DNA from: Mageeibacillus sp. UBA1212
GTDB lineage: Bacteria > Bacillota > Clostridia > UBA1212
NCBI GenBank assembly: GCA_002309655.1
Contig: DBXM01000003.1
Span: 1-15,933, forward strand
Direction: 5' to 3'
Length of the DNA: 15,933 bases
How positions within the stretch are numbered: position 1 is the stretch's first letter; every line of letters begins with the position of its first letter. The notes under the pieces are model-generated. The model worked only from the letters and a program-made list of their open reading frames with translations, had not been told where the DNA came from and did no database searches. Below are positions 1-7,249 of the stretch, piece after piece. The translations under genes and the position numbers were made by a program.

Positions 1-759
1 ATCAGAAAGATAATCATACTGCCCGTTATGCTTGCGAAGGTCTTCTTCGTCCTCAAACATTTGATAACTGCACTCTTTCGGATCGATTGCAATGATATTT
101 TCCCTACCCTGCACCAAAATGAGACCGTCCTTTTCTTCGACGTTTACTCCAATCGCCGCCAAAGTTTCCTTTAACGGGACTATGAAACCGGCTGTATGAG
201 AATTTGTGTTGACCCGACATAGTATGGATTTAACCTTATTTATCAGAACCGTACCGTATTTCTGTTCGGTCATGGGCGTGCGGATCACTTTTTTCTCCGC
301 TCCGTCTCCGGAGACGCTCCAGACTTCAAAATTAGTCTCCCGAAAAGTGTCGACAGAAATAATCCAACTGTCAGACGAATGTACATGAAAGAACACTGAG
401 AAAACCCGAATATTTTTCAATAGGTAATCATACAGTTCATCCTTTCTGCTGATTTCCGAAGAAATCCGCCTGATCATCTCTTCAGCCGCATTTAAATCAT
501 CCTCGCAAGCCACATAAACGGAGCAAGAAATCTGGCCAAGCGTTTTCCCGAAGCGGTAAACCTCACTGATCTCACATTTTTCGATTGACGAATAATTACC
601 AACGAGGGACTGCCTAATTGAATCTCCCAATTCAAATTTAGCGTCGTAGTGGCCTCTAAGACCTCCAATAATGTTGATTGCCAAAACTGGCACAATAATA
701 AGGAAAACAACAATAATCAAAACGATAATGATTCGCTTTGTCAAATTTCTTTTTTTCAT
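1..759 (-). CDS. Membrane-anchored protein with copper-amine-oxidase-like stalk motif (partial, runs off left edge)
   Basis: The reading frame opens at an ATG at 759-757 and stays open for 253 codons to the window edge, so the C-terminus is missing. A strong AAGGAGG lies 7-13 bases upstream of the start, immediately after the stop of the preceding gene, so the two are probably cotranscribed. Residues 1-9 are basic (MKKRNLTKR) and residues 10-33 form one hydrophobic helix, giving an N-in membrane anchor or uncleaved signal. The exported part has no domain I recognise until about residues 190-226, where GFIVPLKETLAAIGVNVEE followed by ILVQGRENIIAI fits the 'VPLRE.LEALGA.V......I.V..G...I' pattern of the copper amine oxidase N-terminal-like (stalk) domain common on Firmicute surface proteins. 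That assignment rests on one short motif. A short ORF in another frame at 492-713 is its shadow. Confidence 0.8.
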   Translation of the reverse strand, partial: MKKRNLTKRIIIVLIIVVFLIIVPVLAINIIGGLRGHYDAKFELGDSIRQSLVGNYSSIEKCEISEVYRFGKTLGQISCSVYVACEDDLNAAEEMIRRISSEISRKDELYDYLLKNIRVFSVFFHVHSSDSWIISVDTFRETNFEVWSVSGDGAEKKVIRTPMTEQKYGTVLINKVKSILCRVNTNSHTAGFIVPLKETLAAIGVNVEEKDGLILVQGRENIIAIDPKECSYQMFEDEEDLRKHNGQYDYLSD

Positions 760-762
760 TAT

Positions 763-772
763 TGTCACCTCC
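763..772 (-). promoter_or_regulatory. Ribosome binding site of the leftmost gene
   Basis: Read on the minus strand this is GGAGGTGACA, part of AAGGAGGTGA, one of the best matches to the 16S anti-SD in the window. It lies directly after the TAA of the upstream lipoprotein gene and fixes the start at 759. Confidence 0.75.
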
Positions 773-1690
773 TTAATTAATCACTAAGTAAGGTAAGTCT
801 ATTTCTGAAATCTTAATTCTGGTTTTGAATGTCTCTTCCATCCATCCATTGTGATAAACAAACTCATATACATCTAAATAATCACCATTTATTGCAAACC
901 TGAACTGATCAAATTCGGAGCCGGGATCATTGCGAAAAATCTCCGAATCGCTCCAAACTTTTTCCAAGGATGGCAGCGCATAGATCACTGTTTCCGAATT
1001 TCGAATTCCATGCCAACCGTAGTAATACTCAACAATAAGGTATCGCATTTCATTGCGCTCAATAATCTTGTGAGGCCATATTTTTCCTTCAAAAAGCGGA
1101 ATGCCCGAGAGTACTTCGGACATCAAAGTATAGTTCTCATCAAACACTCCGAATCTGAATTTTCCCTTTTCTCCAATCGTCTGAATAAAAGCGCAAACGT
1201 TATAATTGTCAATCTGGTAAAAAACAGTCTTACCGGTCACAGCGGGATAGTATGCATAAAGCCACTCCTTCGGAACAAAGAAAATCCCCCCGTCGTTGTA
1301 AAGTGGATCACAAAGCGGCGTGCTGTCTTTGTATTCAGGGTAAAGCTGCCTGTATACAGTAATAACGCGGCTTTGTTCTGCCGTAGGCTCAGTTATAGAA
1401 TATTCTTCAAACTCCCGAACCTTATTGGGAGAAATCTTCGGCGTCGCTTCCGGCTCTTCTGTCGGTTCGGGAGAAGGGGTGCTCTGCCCGCTATCGCCGG
1501 AACCGGTCGGGGCTTCCGTTGGCTGCGTGTTATGAGCTTCAGGGGTCGCCGTCTCCGCGGAACCGGTGAAGGGTTCGGGCGTGAAGTCTTCCTGCCGGCG
1601 TACCCAATCGCACCCGGCGGTCGCGGAAATCAATGCGAAACATATGACTGCGAGCACTAAAAATGCAATGGGTTTTCTCCTTGTGATCAT
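773..1690 (-). CDS. Putative lipoprotein with P/T/E-rich linker, unknown C-terminal domain
   Basis: I place the start at the ATG at 1690-1688 (305 aa), not at the TTG 36 bases upstream, because an AAGGGGG sequence lies about 10 bases before it and the protein then begins with a normal signal peptide: MITRR, a hydrophobic stretch, and TAGC with Cys27 as the likely lipidated residue. The -3 position is Thr rather than the usual Leu/Val, so the lipobox is not perfect. Residues about 35-85 are a low-complexity Thr/Pro/Glu/Ser linker. The remaining ~200 residues are rich in aromatic residues and beta-like; I do not recognise the fold. The start codon overlaps the stop of the upstream gene fragment (ATGA), a sign of former translational coupling. 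The next gene begins 13 bp downstream, so this is a two-gene unit. Confidence 0.75.
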   Translation of the reverse strand: MITRRKPIAFLVLAVICFALISATAGCDWVRRQEDFTPEPFTGSAETATPEAHNTQPTEAPTGSGDSGQSTPSPEPTEEPEATPKISPNKVREFEEYSITEPTAEQSRVITVYRQLYPEYKDSTPLCDPLYNDGGIFFVPKEWLYAYYPAVTGKTVFYQIDNYNVCAFIQTIGEKGKFRFGVFDENYTLMSEVLSGIPLFEGKIWPHKIIERNEMRYLIVEYYYGWHGIRNSETVIYALPSLEKVWSDSEIFRNDPGSEFDQFRFAINGDYLDVYEFVYHNGWMEETFKTRIKISEIDLPYLVIN

Positions 1691-1881
1691 TCGACATATA
1701 CCCCCTTGTAAACAAACAGCTTGCAACTGATGTTGTCGTCATCAAGCGTCCATATTTTGATATAATAGGTCGTGTTTGCGCTCAAATAAACATATAAATG
1801 AGAGTAAACGGTTGAATTGTCTCTGTCGTCGTTGTACGCAATAAGAATTCCCGCAGAGATTATAATGCAAGCATAGTATTC
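1687..1881 (-). pseudogene. C-terminal remnant of a pre-peptidase-C (PPC)-like secreted protein
   Basis: One minus-strand frame encodes about 64 residues after an in-frame TGA at 1884-1882 and has no start codon or RBS of its own. It reads YYACIIISAGILIAYNDDRDN, then a short spacer, then LYVYLSANTTYYIKIWTLDD and finally LFVYKGVYVE before TGA. The order 'hydrophobic strand, A-x-NDD, L-x-aromatic YYI-x-I' is that of bacterial pre-peptidase C-terminal domains and similar beta-sandwich modules of secreted proteins. The stop overlaps the next ATG (ATGA), so this was the 3' end of a gene in the same operon. Its 5' part has been replaced by the transposase-like sequence beside it. The family call is by pattern only. 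Confidence 0.55.
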
Positions 1882-1970
1882 TCAGTGCGGACAGATCGAA
1901 TAAACCAGGGCTCTTCTATGCCTAGAGATTTTTCGAAGATTCCCATTATTCCCGTAATCCTTGTTTCCAT
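1860..1970 (-). pseudogene. N-terminal remnant of a transposase, probably ISL3-type
   Basis: An ATG at 1970-1968 with an AGGAGG 8 bases upstream opens a 36-codon frame. It contains MGIFEKSLGIEEPWFIRSVR, which resembles the conserved start of ISL3-family transposases (a 'LGL.xPWYV..V.F' segment, recalled from the family and not searched). After about residue 29 the frame enters the pre-peptidase-C-like sequence out of frame and ends at TAA, so no transposase domain or DDE residue survives. Upstream, on the minus strand, bases 2028-2008 read GGAATTTCACTGAAAAAGTG, which resembles ISL3-type terminal inverted repeats as I remember them. Together these suggest about 145 bp of the 5' end of an IS, joined by deletion to the next gene. 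Confidence 0.45.
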
Positions 1971-2001
1971 GTCGGCATCCTCCTTCGGTTGGGATGCCGA
2001 C
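1971..2001 (-). promoter_or_regulatory. Perfect 10-bp hairpin enclosing the transposase-remnant Shine-Dalgarno
   Basis: GTCGGCATCC (1971-1980) and GGATGCCGAC (1992-2001) are perfect inverted repeats around an 11-base loop. On the minus-strand transcript the SD AGGAGG straddles loop and stem, and the ATG follows the stem directly, so the fold would hide the ribosome binding site. On the plus strand the same stem is followed only by ATTTTACC, a poor terminator tail. Confidence 0.55.
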
Positions 2002-2007
2002 ATTTTA

Positions 2008-2028
2008 CCACTTTTTCAGTGAAATTCC
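2008..2028 (-). repeat. Possible terminal inverted repeat of the ISL3-type remnant
   Basis: The minus-strand sequence starts GGAATTTCACTGAAAAAGTG and lies about 38 bp upstream of the transposase-remnant ATG, where an IS left end would be expected. Likeness to ISL3-family ends (GG..CTTCAC..AAAAGTG) is from memory. No partner repeat exists in the window because the rest of the element is gone. Confidence 0.3.
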
Positions 2029-2080
2029 ACGGAAACGGGAGTAGTGCCGTATTAATACATTGCCAACCGTACCGGAAAAA

Positions 2081-4765
2081 TCATCTTATACGATGAAATA
2101 CATTCGGGTAAAGTTCGAAGCAACACTTGAAAACATCTTCACCGAGTTCAGGATTTCCGCCGAAGTCGACGCTTTCGAGCGAAGTACAAAATGCAAATGC
2201 CATATTTCCGACCTTGTTGCACGCATGGGAAAAGCTCTTTAGGTCGGCGCATCCCTTGAATGCCCCTTCCGGGATTTCCTTGATACCTGCGGATAGTTTG
2301 ACTTCAGTCACGCGGTCGCACGATGCAAATGCATATTTTCCGATAGACGTCACATTGGCCGGCAGGTCGATTACGGTCAGTGAGCAGCAGGCGTTGAATG
2401 CGCGGTCACCGATTTTTATAAGTCCGGCCGGCAACTCAGCACCCTTAAGTGCGAGACACCAGTCAAACGCTGAATCGCCTATCTCCTCTACAGTTTCAGG
2501 AATCTCGATAGCCTCCATATGTGCACAATACTGAAACGCTGCTTCGCCTATCGACTTGAGACCCGCACCCTTTATAGTGGCCGTTCCGTAAATTTGTGTT
2601 TTCGCAAACATTCCTTCCGGAATCGCTTCTGTCTCATCGCTAAAAACGATTTCCGTCGAATCAAGCCTTCCAAACGCGGAGTCATCCGAATAACTACCGT
2701 CAGCACGCTTTTCAGCCGCAAAGCACGCTGCAGCAGCAGGTGTCACAAACGTGATTTTCTTTAATGTGCAGCCATCAAACGCTTTGTTTCCGGGTCTTGT
2801 TCCGACCTCGGGCAACACAAGTTCTGTCACGGAAGAGCAGCCCGCGAAAGCCTTCGCGCCGAGAGTTTTGATTTTTGCCGGGAAATTTATCTCTTCAAGA
2901 GAGGCACAGCCTTGGAACGCTTCTGCGCCTATGCTTTCAATGGCATTGAATGTTACCGTCTTAAGTGCGGCACAATCTGAAAAAGCCCGTTCAGAAACAG
3001 TTTTAGCTGAGGGCATCTCAGCTATTTCTATTGCAGCGCAGCCGGCGAACGCACCGTCGTGAATAGTCTCCGCTTTCGGGATCTCTATTACCTTCAGAAT
3101 TGCGTCACCTGAGAAGGCATCCTTGCCAATCGCCTTAGCAGATGTGAGAACGGCTTTTTTCAGAGATTCACAGCCTTTGAATGCATACTCGGCAACACTT
3201 GTGACGCGAGGCAAATCGATTTCCTCGAGAGACGTGCATCCGTTAAAAGCGTTTTTTCCGACAGTTTCAACCGAGTCCGCAGACGGAACAGATTTCATGG
3301 CAGCGCAACCCTCAAAAGCGTTGTCGCCTATCTTTATCACGCCCTGTGCATCGACTTTTTCGAGTGCTGCGCACCCGCGGAATGTTTTGTCTCCGATTTG
3401 AGATATATTCCCTTTAAACACAACCTCCTTCAATTTCTCAAGCCCTTCGAAAAACGAATCACCTGCTTTTCCGTTTTCTACCGTTATTTTAGTCACGATA
3501 TTTTTAGAAAACGATGTGCCGAACATCGTCTTAAGCACTGATATCGGGGCCATTTCGCCGTCTATAACAACCTCTGAAACGTTCGTCATTTTTTTAAATG
3601 CGCCTCTGGCGATTTCAATGTCCGGAACGGTAACCTTGGTTATTTTTTCGGTGTTGCCGTTCTCGTCGAACAAAGTGCTTCCGGTTTTGGACACTTTGAA
3701 GCCACCAATTTCAGCCGGAACAACGATTTCCGGTCCTTCAAGACTGCATTTAACCAGTTTTGCAACTGTGACGCCTGACTCATCTTGGAACAGCATGTAC
3801 GACCACCCGTCGGCCGTCTTTACTTCTGAAGGGTCGGGAGTCTCCTCAGGAGCGGCATCGGGAGTATCCTCCGTGTTACTGTTTTCATCAGTGTTTTTCG
3901 GCTCCGGCGTTGGGTCATCGGCGGCGGGCGCGACTGTAGCCTCGGGAGCATCGCCGGAAGGCTTAACACAAGCCGTCAGATTCACCGCTACAGTTAATGT
4001 CAGCATAAGGCACAGTACAAGGCAGGACACCTTTGCAAATTTTCGGTTTCTGAGCAGAATCAGTGCGAGAGCTGCAACGGCGATCATACCTGCCATTCCG
4101 AGAAAACCGGCGAAACCGCCGGCAGAATTGCCTTCAGTTTTTGCGTTTGTGATTTCATGTTCCAGCATGCGGCGCGTTGTGAAAGACGTGAACACCCACC
4201 TGCCCGTTTCTTCCTGCTTTTCGTAAACATATTCAAAAGATCTTCTCACATCGTTTGCAAACGTAGCGGTCATTTCGCATTTAACGCATTTGTCAGAGAA
4301 TTGCGTGATTTTGTAATCGGTTTTGAAAGAGTCGTATTCCCCGTTCTCGGAAGGCATTACAAGGTCAAATCCGTAATACGTCTGATTTTTTTCATAGTCG
4401 AGTTTTACAGAATATGGAGCCGGAAAGCCGGAAATAACCTCACTACTGAAGTATTGTCCGAGCAGTTTCATGAACGCATCCGGACGTGAAAGACCGCCTA
4501 TCACGCGCAGCCCTGACCCGTCTTCGACATTGTATAGAGAATAATTAATATTCTGGTCCTCAATGAAATTCTGAAGAAGGGTATTATTTTCGGGGGATTG
4601 AGGCGACCACTCAAGGTCCGTATACAAAACCGCAAGCGCCTCCGCCTCTTCAAGTATTTCAAAAAACTCCCCTTCCGAAAACGCAGGTGCTTCCGCAAAC
4701 GCCACCACCGGAAGCGTCAAAATCAAAGTAAGCATCAAGCAAGCGAGTAAAACAATTCTTTTCAT
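2081..4765 (-). CDS. BspA-type LRR_5 surface protein with an N-terminal fused secreted module
   Basis: I choose the ATG at 4765 (894 aa); GGAGGT lies 8 bases upstream, while the longer frame begins at a TTG inside that spacer. Residues about 1-25 are a cleavable signal peptide ending AFAEA. Residues 27-210 form an unrecognised extracellular domain. Residues 217-238 are a TM helix followed by LRNRK, which looks like the end of a protein. Directly after it, residues 242-266 read as a second complete lipoprotein signal ending NLTAC, followed by an acidic D/P/T/E linker (268-316). From about residue 350 to the end there are some fifteen or more ~23-residue repeats with the core IG..AF.GC..L..I.LP of LRR_5 (BspA) proteins. 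Such proteins bind host or matrix ligands or other cells. An IS-end repeat lies 37 bp upstream of the start. The stop is 53 bp before the putative ISL3 end. Confidence 0.85.
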   Translation of the reverse strand: MKRIVLLACLMLTLILTLPVVAFAEAPAFSEGEFFEILEEAEALAVLYTDLEWSPQSPENNTLLQNFIEDQNINYSLYNVEDGSGLRVIGGLSRPDAFMKLLGQYFSSEVISGFPAPYSVKLDYEKNQTYYGFDLVMPSENGEYDSFKTDYKITQFSDKCVKCEMTATFANDVRRSFEYVYEKQEETGRWVFTSFTTRRMLEHEITNAKTEGNSAGGFAGFLGMAGMIAVAALALILLRNRKFAKVSCLVLCLMLTLTVAVNLTACVKPSGDAPEATVAPAADDPTPEPKNTDENSNTEDTPDAAPEETPDPSEVKTADGWSYMLFQDESGVTVAKLVKCSLEGPEIVVPAEIGGFKVSKTGSTLFDENGNTEKITKVTVPDIEIARGAFKKMTNVSEVVIDGEMAPISVLKTMFGTSFSKNIVTKITVENGKAGDSFFEGLEKLKEVVFKGNISQIGDKTFRGCAALEKVDAQGVIKIGDNAFEGCAAMKSVPSADSVETVGKNAFNGCTSLEEIDLPRVTSVAEYAFKGCESLKKAVLTSAKAIGKDAFSGDAILKVIEIPKAETIHDGAFAGCAAIEIAEMPSAKTVSERAFSDCAALKTVTFNAIESIGAEAFQGCASLEEINFPAKIKTLGAKAFAGCSSVTELVLPEVGTRPGNKAFDGCTLKKITFVTPAAAACFAAEKRADGSYSDDSAFGRLDSTEIVFSDETEAIPEGMFAKTQIYGTATIKGAGLKSIGEAAFQYCAHMEAIEIPETVEEIGDSAFDWCLALKGAELPAGLIKIGDRAFNACCSLTVIDLPANVTSIGKYAFASCDRVTEVKLSAGIKEIPEGAFKGCADLKSFSHACNKVGNMAFAFCTSLESVDFGGNPELGEDVFKCCFELYPNVFHRIR

Positions 4766-4802
4766 GATTATCAACCTCCATCATATGTTGAGTTATCTTT
4801 TA

Positions 4803-4915
4803 GGGAACCTCTATTAATTGGTTCCGGAATATAGTTTTTGCGGTTCAAATTCATTTTTTCAAAATAACAGGTGCGTGAACCACTTCCACATCCGTTTTTT
4901 GACTGTTTCGGGGTT
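4803..4915. repeat. IS-end direct repeat, copy 1 (solo)
   Basis: These 113 bp match 9334-9445 with two substitutions and one T-run indel, in the same orientation. The plus-strand sequence starts GGGAACCTCTATTAATTGG and ends GACTGTTTCGGGGTT. It contains an inverted repeat, GGAACC (4804-4809) with GGTTCC (4820-4825). In copy 2 the same sequence is the end of an IS5-family element, so this is a solo IS end or a small non-autonomous derivative. It separates the truncated permease (stop at 4931) from the BspA-like gene (start at 4765). Confidence 0.85.
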
Positions 4916-4930
4916 ACCGGGCTCGATATT

Positions 4931-5995
4931 CTAAACCGTAACAGCAACGTTAAATACTAAAAGCAGCAACGCGATGACGCCGCCGACGGCAATTCCCGCA
5001 AGCTCACTCTTTGAGACAAACGACAAAAATCCGGAAACGCCGGCTGAAACCGCACCTGCAGCTTGTGATTTAAAATGATTTCTTGCGACGGTATCAAAAA
5101 AGGGCCTGACTGCGATTTCCCCTGTTTCAGTTAACCGTGCCTCTTTGAGCGCACCGGCGACCGGTAGAACTCTTCCGGCGGCCAACGCAAACGCGAATGA
5201 AAGCAACGTGGCGGGAATCAAAACGAGTACAAGAATGAGGATTTTTCCCGTTATTATTTTGCCTCTTCCCGGCAGAATAACGGAAGGATGCGCCACTTCG
5301 TATTTTCTGTCTGCCGCAAAAGCATACGAAGAAACAAACGAACCGAGTATGACGACTGTCAGCGTAATAATGTCGAAGAATCTCTCGACAAATGCGGCAT
5401 AGCTTCCGCGGAGAGGTCTTTCCGGCATATCGTTTTCAATTCGGTGAAGCAGCAGTTTGTCTTCCGGCGTATCGGCGTCATCGGAAATGCGAAGAGCAAG
5501 CAGATACCTGTAATCGGTATAGTCCGGGTATACGTCCAACGATTCAAGCTTTTTAAAAAGATCCTTTTTTGATTCGACGGGAGACAGAGCTATCAGTTTG
5601 TCATAATAATAACGGTAATCATCCGACTCTATCGCCTCGCTTGCTTCTTCATCAAAACCCGCCTGAAGCGATAATTCCGCAATCGTAAATTGCCAGGTAT
5701 AAGTCGAAAAAACGTCTTTCGTCTGCAAAAGTTCGCACAGCTTTATCTCTTTTAAAAGTACGGCAGCTTCAGAAGAATAGGCCGGATCGGTTTGCTCTAA
5801 AAGTCTTTCCGCGGCAGAGATCCGGTTTTGATAATAATTTTCCGGAAGGTCGATATACTTCGCCGGGTCTTCCTTTTCTCCCGCGGTAAGCGCAAGGCAA
5901 ATGAAAATTGGCAAAAACAAAGACGCGACCAGTAAAATGACAATTTCACGGCGCTCAAACAGCTTTATGAATTCATTTTTCAGAATGCCTTTCAT
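4931..5995 (-). CDS. ABC-2-type transporter permease, C-terminally truncated
   Basis: 354 aa. LKNEFIKLFERRE before the first TM (residues about 18-38) is the usual opening of Firmicute ABC-2 permeases of the antibiotic/lantibiotic-efflux type. A large extracytoplasmic, acidic and helical domain (about 45-200) follows, then TMs at about 208-230, 247-272 and 330-352. It is paralogous to the split permease of the same operon: the motif AADRKY..A..SVILPGRGKI lines up with VDRKRK..AVYLLPVSRIKI there, and its last segment FLSFVSKSELAGIAVGGVIA lines up with FFIFSLTKNTPVAALSGVAV. The paralogue continues about 60 residues further, with one more TM. This protein stops just after TM5, 15 bp from the IS repeat, so it has probably lost its last helix. 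The ATPase stop is 21 bp upstream; a weak GGGAG precedes the ATG. Confidence 0.8.
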   Translation of the reverse strand: MKGILKNEFIKLFERREIVILLVASLFLPIFICLALTAGEKEDPAKYIDLPENYYQNRISAAERLLEQTDPAYSSEAAVLLKEIKLCELLQTKDVFSTYTWQFTIAELSLQAGFDEEASEAIESDDYRYYYDKLIALSPVESKKDLFKKLESLDVYPDYTDYRYLLALRISDDADTPEDKLLLHRIENDMPERPLRGSYAAFVERFFDIITLTVVILGSFVSSYAFAADRKYEVAHPSVILPGRGKIITGKILILVLVLIPATLLSFAFALAAGRVLPVAGALKEARLTETGEIAVRPFFDTVARNHFKSQAAGAVSAGVSGFLSFVSKSELAGIAVGGVIALLLLVFNVAVTV

Positions 5996-6016
5996 GCTCT
6001 TTGCTCCCGGCTACTT

Positions 6017-6724
6017 TCAACTTTCCTTTTTGATTCTCTTAAAGAACTCACGCTCAAGATCGCTCCCCAGTTCCTCTTTTTTCGCGTGATCTACGATTTT
6101 TCCTCTGTCAATAAATATATAACTGTCGCACAAAAGCCCAACCTCATGAAGATTGTGACTTGAGATGATGACTGTAGCGCCGTTCTTTTCCCTGAAGTCC
6201 GAAACAATCGTCCTGAGATCCCTTATGCCTACAGGGTCAAGGCCGTTGGTAGGCTCGTCAAGAATAAGGAGCTCCGGTTTGCCGATAAGCGCCTGTGCCA
6301 TTCCGAGTCTTTGCTTCATCCCGAACGAGTAACCCGATACCTTGTCGCTTTTTCTCCCGGCAAGCCCGACCGTATCGAGTATGCCGTCGATGTCATCGTC
6401 CGAAATTCCGGGTTTTACATTCTGAAGCAGTCTCAGATGTTCGCGACCTGTCAAAAACGGATATAAAGACGGAGATTCGCTGATCAATCCGATTTTGGCG
6501 AGCATTTCCGGTTTTCTGCGCTTCGCGTCAAAGCCGAGAACGAATGCGTTTCCGCTGTCAGCCAGCGCGATACCGGAAATAATCTTAATTATTGTAGTTT
6601 TGCCCGCTCCGTTTACGCCGACGAGGCCTACGCACGACCCGTCTTCTATCTCGAACGAAACGCTGTCAAGAGCGGTGATTTTTCCGTATCGTTTCACAAC
6701 ATTTTCAAACACAACTGCAGACAT
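6017..6724 (-). CDS. ABC transporter ATP-binding protein
   Basis: 235 aa, full length for a single ABC ATPase of the ABC-2 exporter type. Walker A is GVNGAGKTT (36-44), the Q-loop region is near 80-84, the signature is the degenerate YSFGMKQRL (132-140; Gly-Met replace Gly-Gln), Walker B is LLILDEP (152-158) with catalytic Glu157, the D-loop is NGLD, and the H-loop His is 190 in SSHNLHEV. All ATPase motifs are intact. It should energise the neighbouring permeases at the inner face of the membrane, with efflux of a peptide or drug the commonest role of this class. The ATG follows the upstream permease stop by 3 bp, with GAGGATTGA as the RBS, so translation is coupled. The downstream permease starts 21 bp later. 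Confidence 0.93.
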   Translation of the reverse strand: MSAVVFENVVKRYGKITALDSVSFEIEDGSCVGLVGVNGAGKTTIIKIISGIALADSGNAFVLGFDAKRRKPEMLAKIGLISESPSLYPFLTGREHLRLLQNVKPGISDDDIDGILDTVGLAGRKSDKVSGYSFGMKQRLGMAQALIGKPELLILDEPTNGLDPVGIRDLRTIVSDFREKNGATVIISSHNLHEVGLLCDSYIFIDRGKIVDHAKKEELGSDLEREFFKRIKKES

Positions 6725-6727
6725 ATC

Positions 6728-7249
6728 TCAATCCTCACTGTATCTTTCAAGCACAAGCCCCAAGAGCACGAAAACAATTACATGAATCACGAACGAAACC
6801 GCAGTCCATAAAAAACTCTGATCCGGGGCCGCCAGAGAATTCAAAATAAACGGAGTCCAGTCCTGAACGGATACAAGGCTGTACCTTAACCAGTATACCT
6901 CGCCGCCACCATTTAAAATTCTGATTTTGAAAACAAACAACAGTATGGAAACTGCTACGCCGGATAACGCCGCAACCGGCGTATTTTTTGTCAGCGAAAA
7001 AATGAAAAATACGAACGTAATCACGAGTACCGTTACCGGAAGCAGCGCGAGCGTCATCAAAAGAAAGACAGAAAAGGGGGTACAGAAAACAGGTCTCCCG
7101 AGCAACATGATGAAAACCGTTTCAAACATACTCTTCCCGGAAAAAACAAGCGCTGAAATCAAATAAATCAGGGAATAAACCGTAATGCCTGCAAAACTGA
7201 CAATGAAAGACGTCAGCAGTTTTGATATATTAATTTTGATCCGGCTCAC
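6728..7249 (-). CDS. ABC-2 permease, C-terminal part (frameshifted from 7246-8121)
   Basis: 173 aa, with four TM helices (about 11-36, 60-87, 92-110, 148-167). The frame has a GTG at 7249 that overlaps the TGA of the upstream ORF (GTGA), but it also extends upstream in frame as IPAVYLLPVSRIKI, which continues the permease sequence of 7246-8121. The natural product is therefore the -1 continuation of that ORF, about 464 aa with six TMs. As it stands it is either a separately translated cistron, the product of frameshifting at the A7 run 7273-7279, or the 3' half of a broken gene. No AGGAGG precedes the GTG (upstream is TTTACCTTCTTCCC), which argues against independent initiation. Confidence 0.7.
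   Translation of the reverse strand: MSRIKINISKLLTSFIVSFAGITVYSLIYLISALVFSGKSMFETVFIMLLGRPVFCTPFSVFLLMTLALLPVTVLVITFVFFIFSLTKNTPVAALSGVAVSILLFVFKIRILNGGGEVYWLRYSLVSVQDWTPFILNSLAAPDQSFLWTAVSFVIHVIVFVLLGLVLERYSED

Noticed and set aside
2127..3401. Several plus-strand ORFs of 80-135 aa opposite the LRR gene
   Set aside because: They mirror the repeated LRR codons of the minus-strand gene (recurring NA.SP motifs) and have no RBS or domain.
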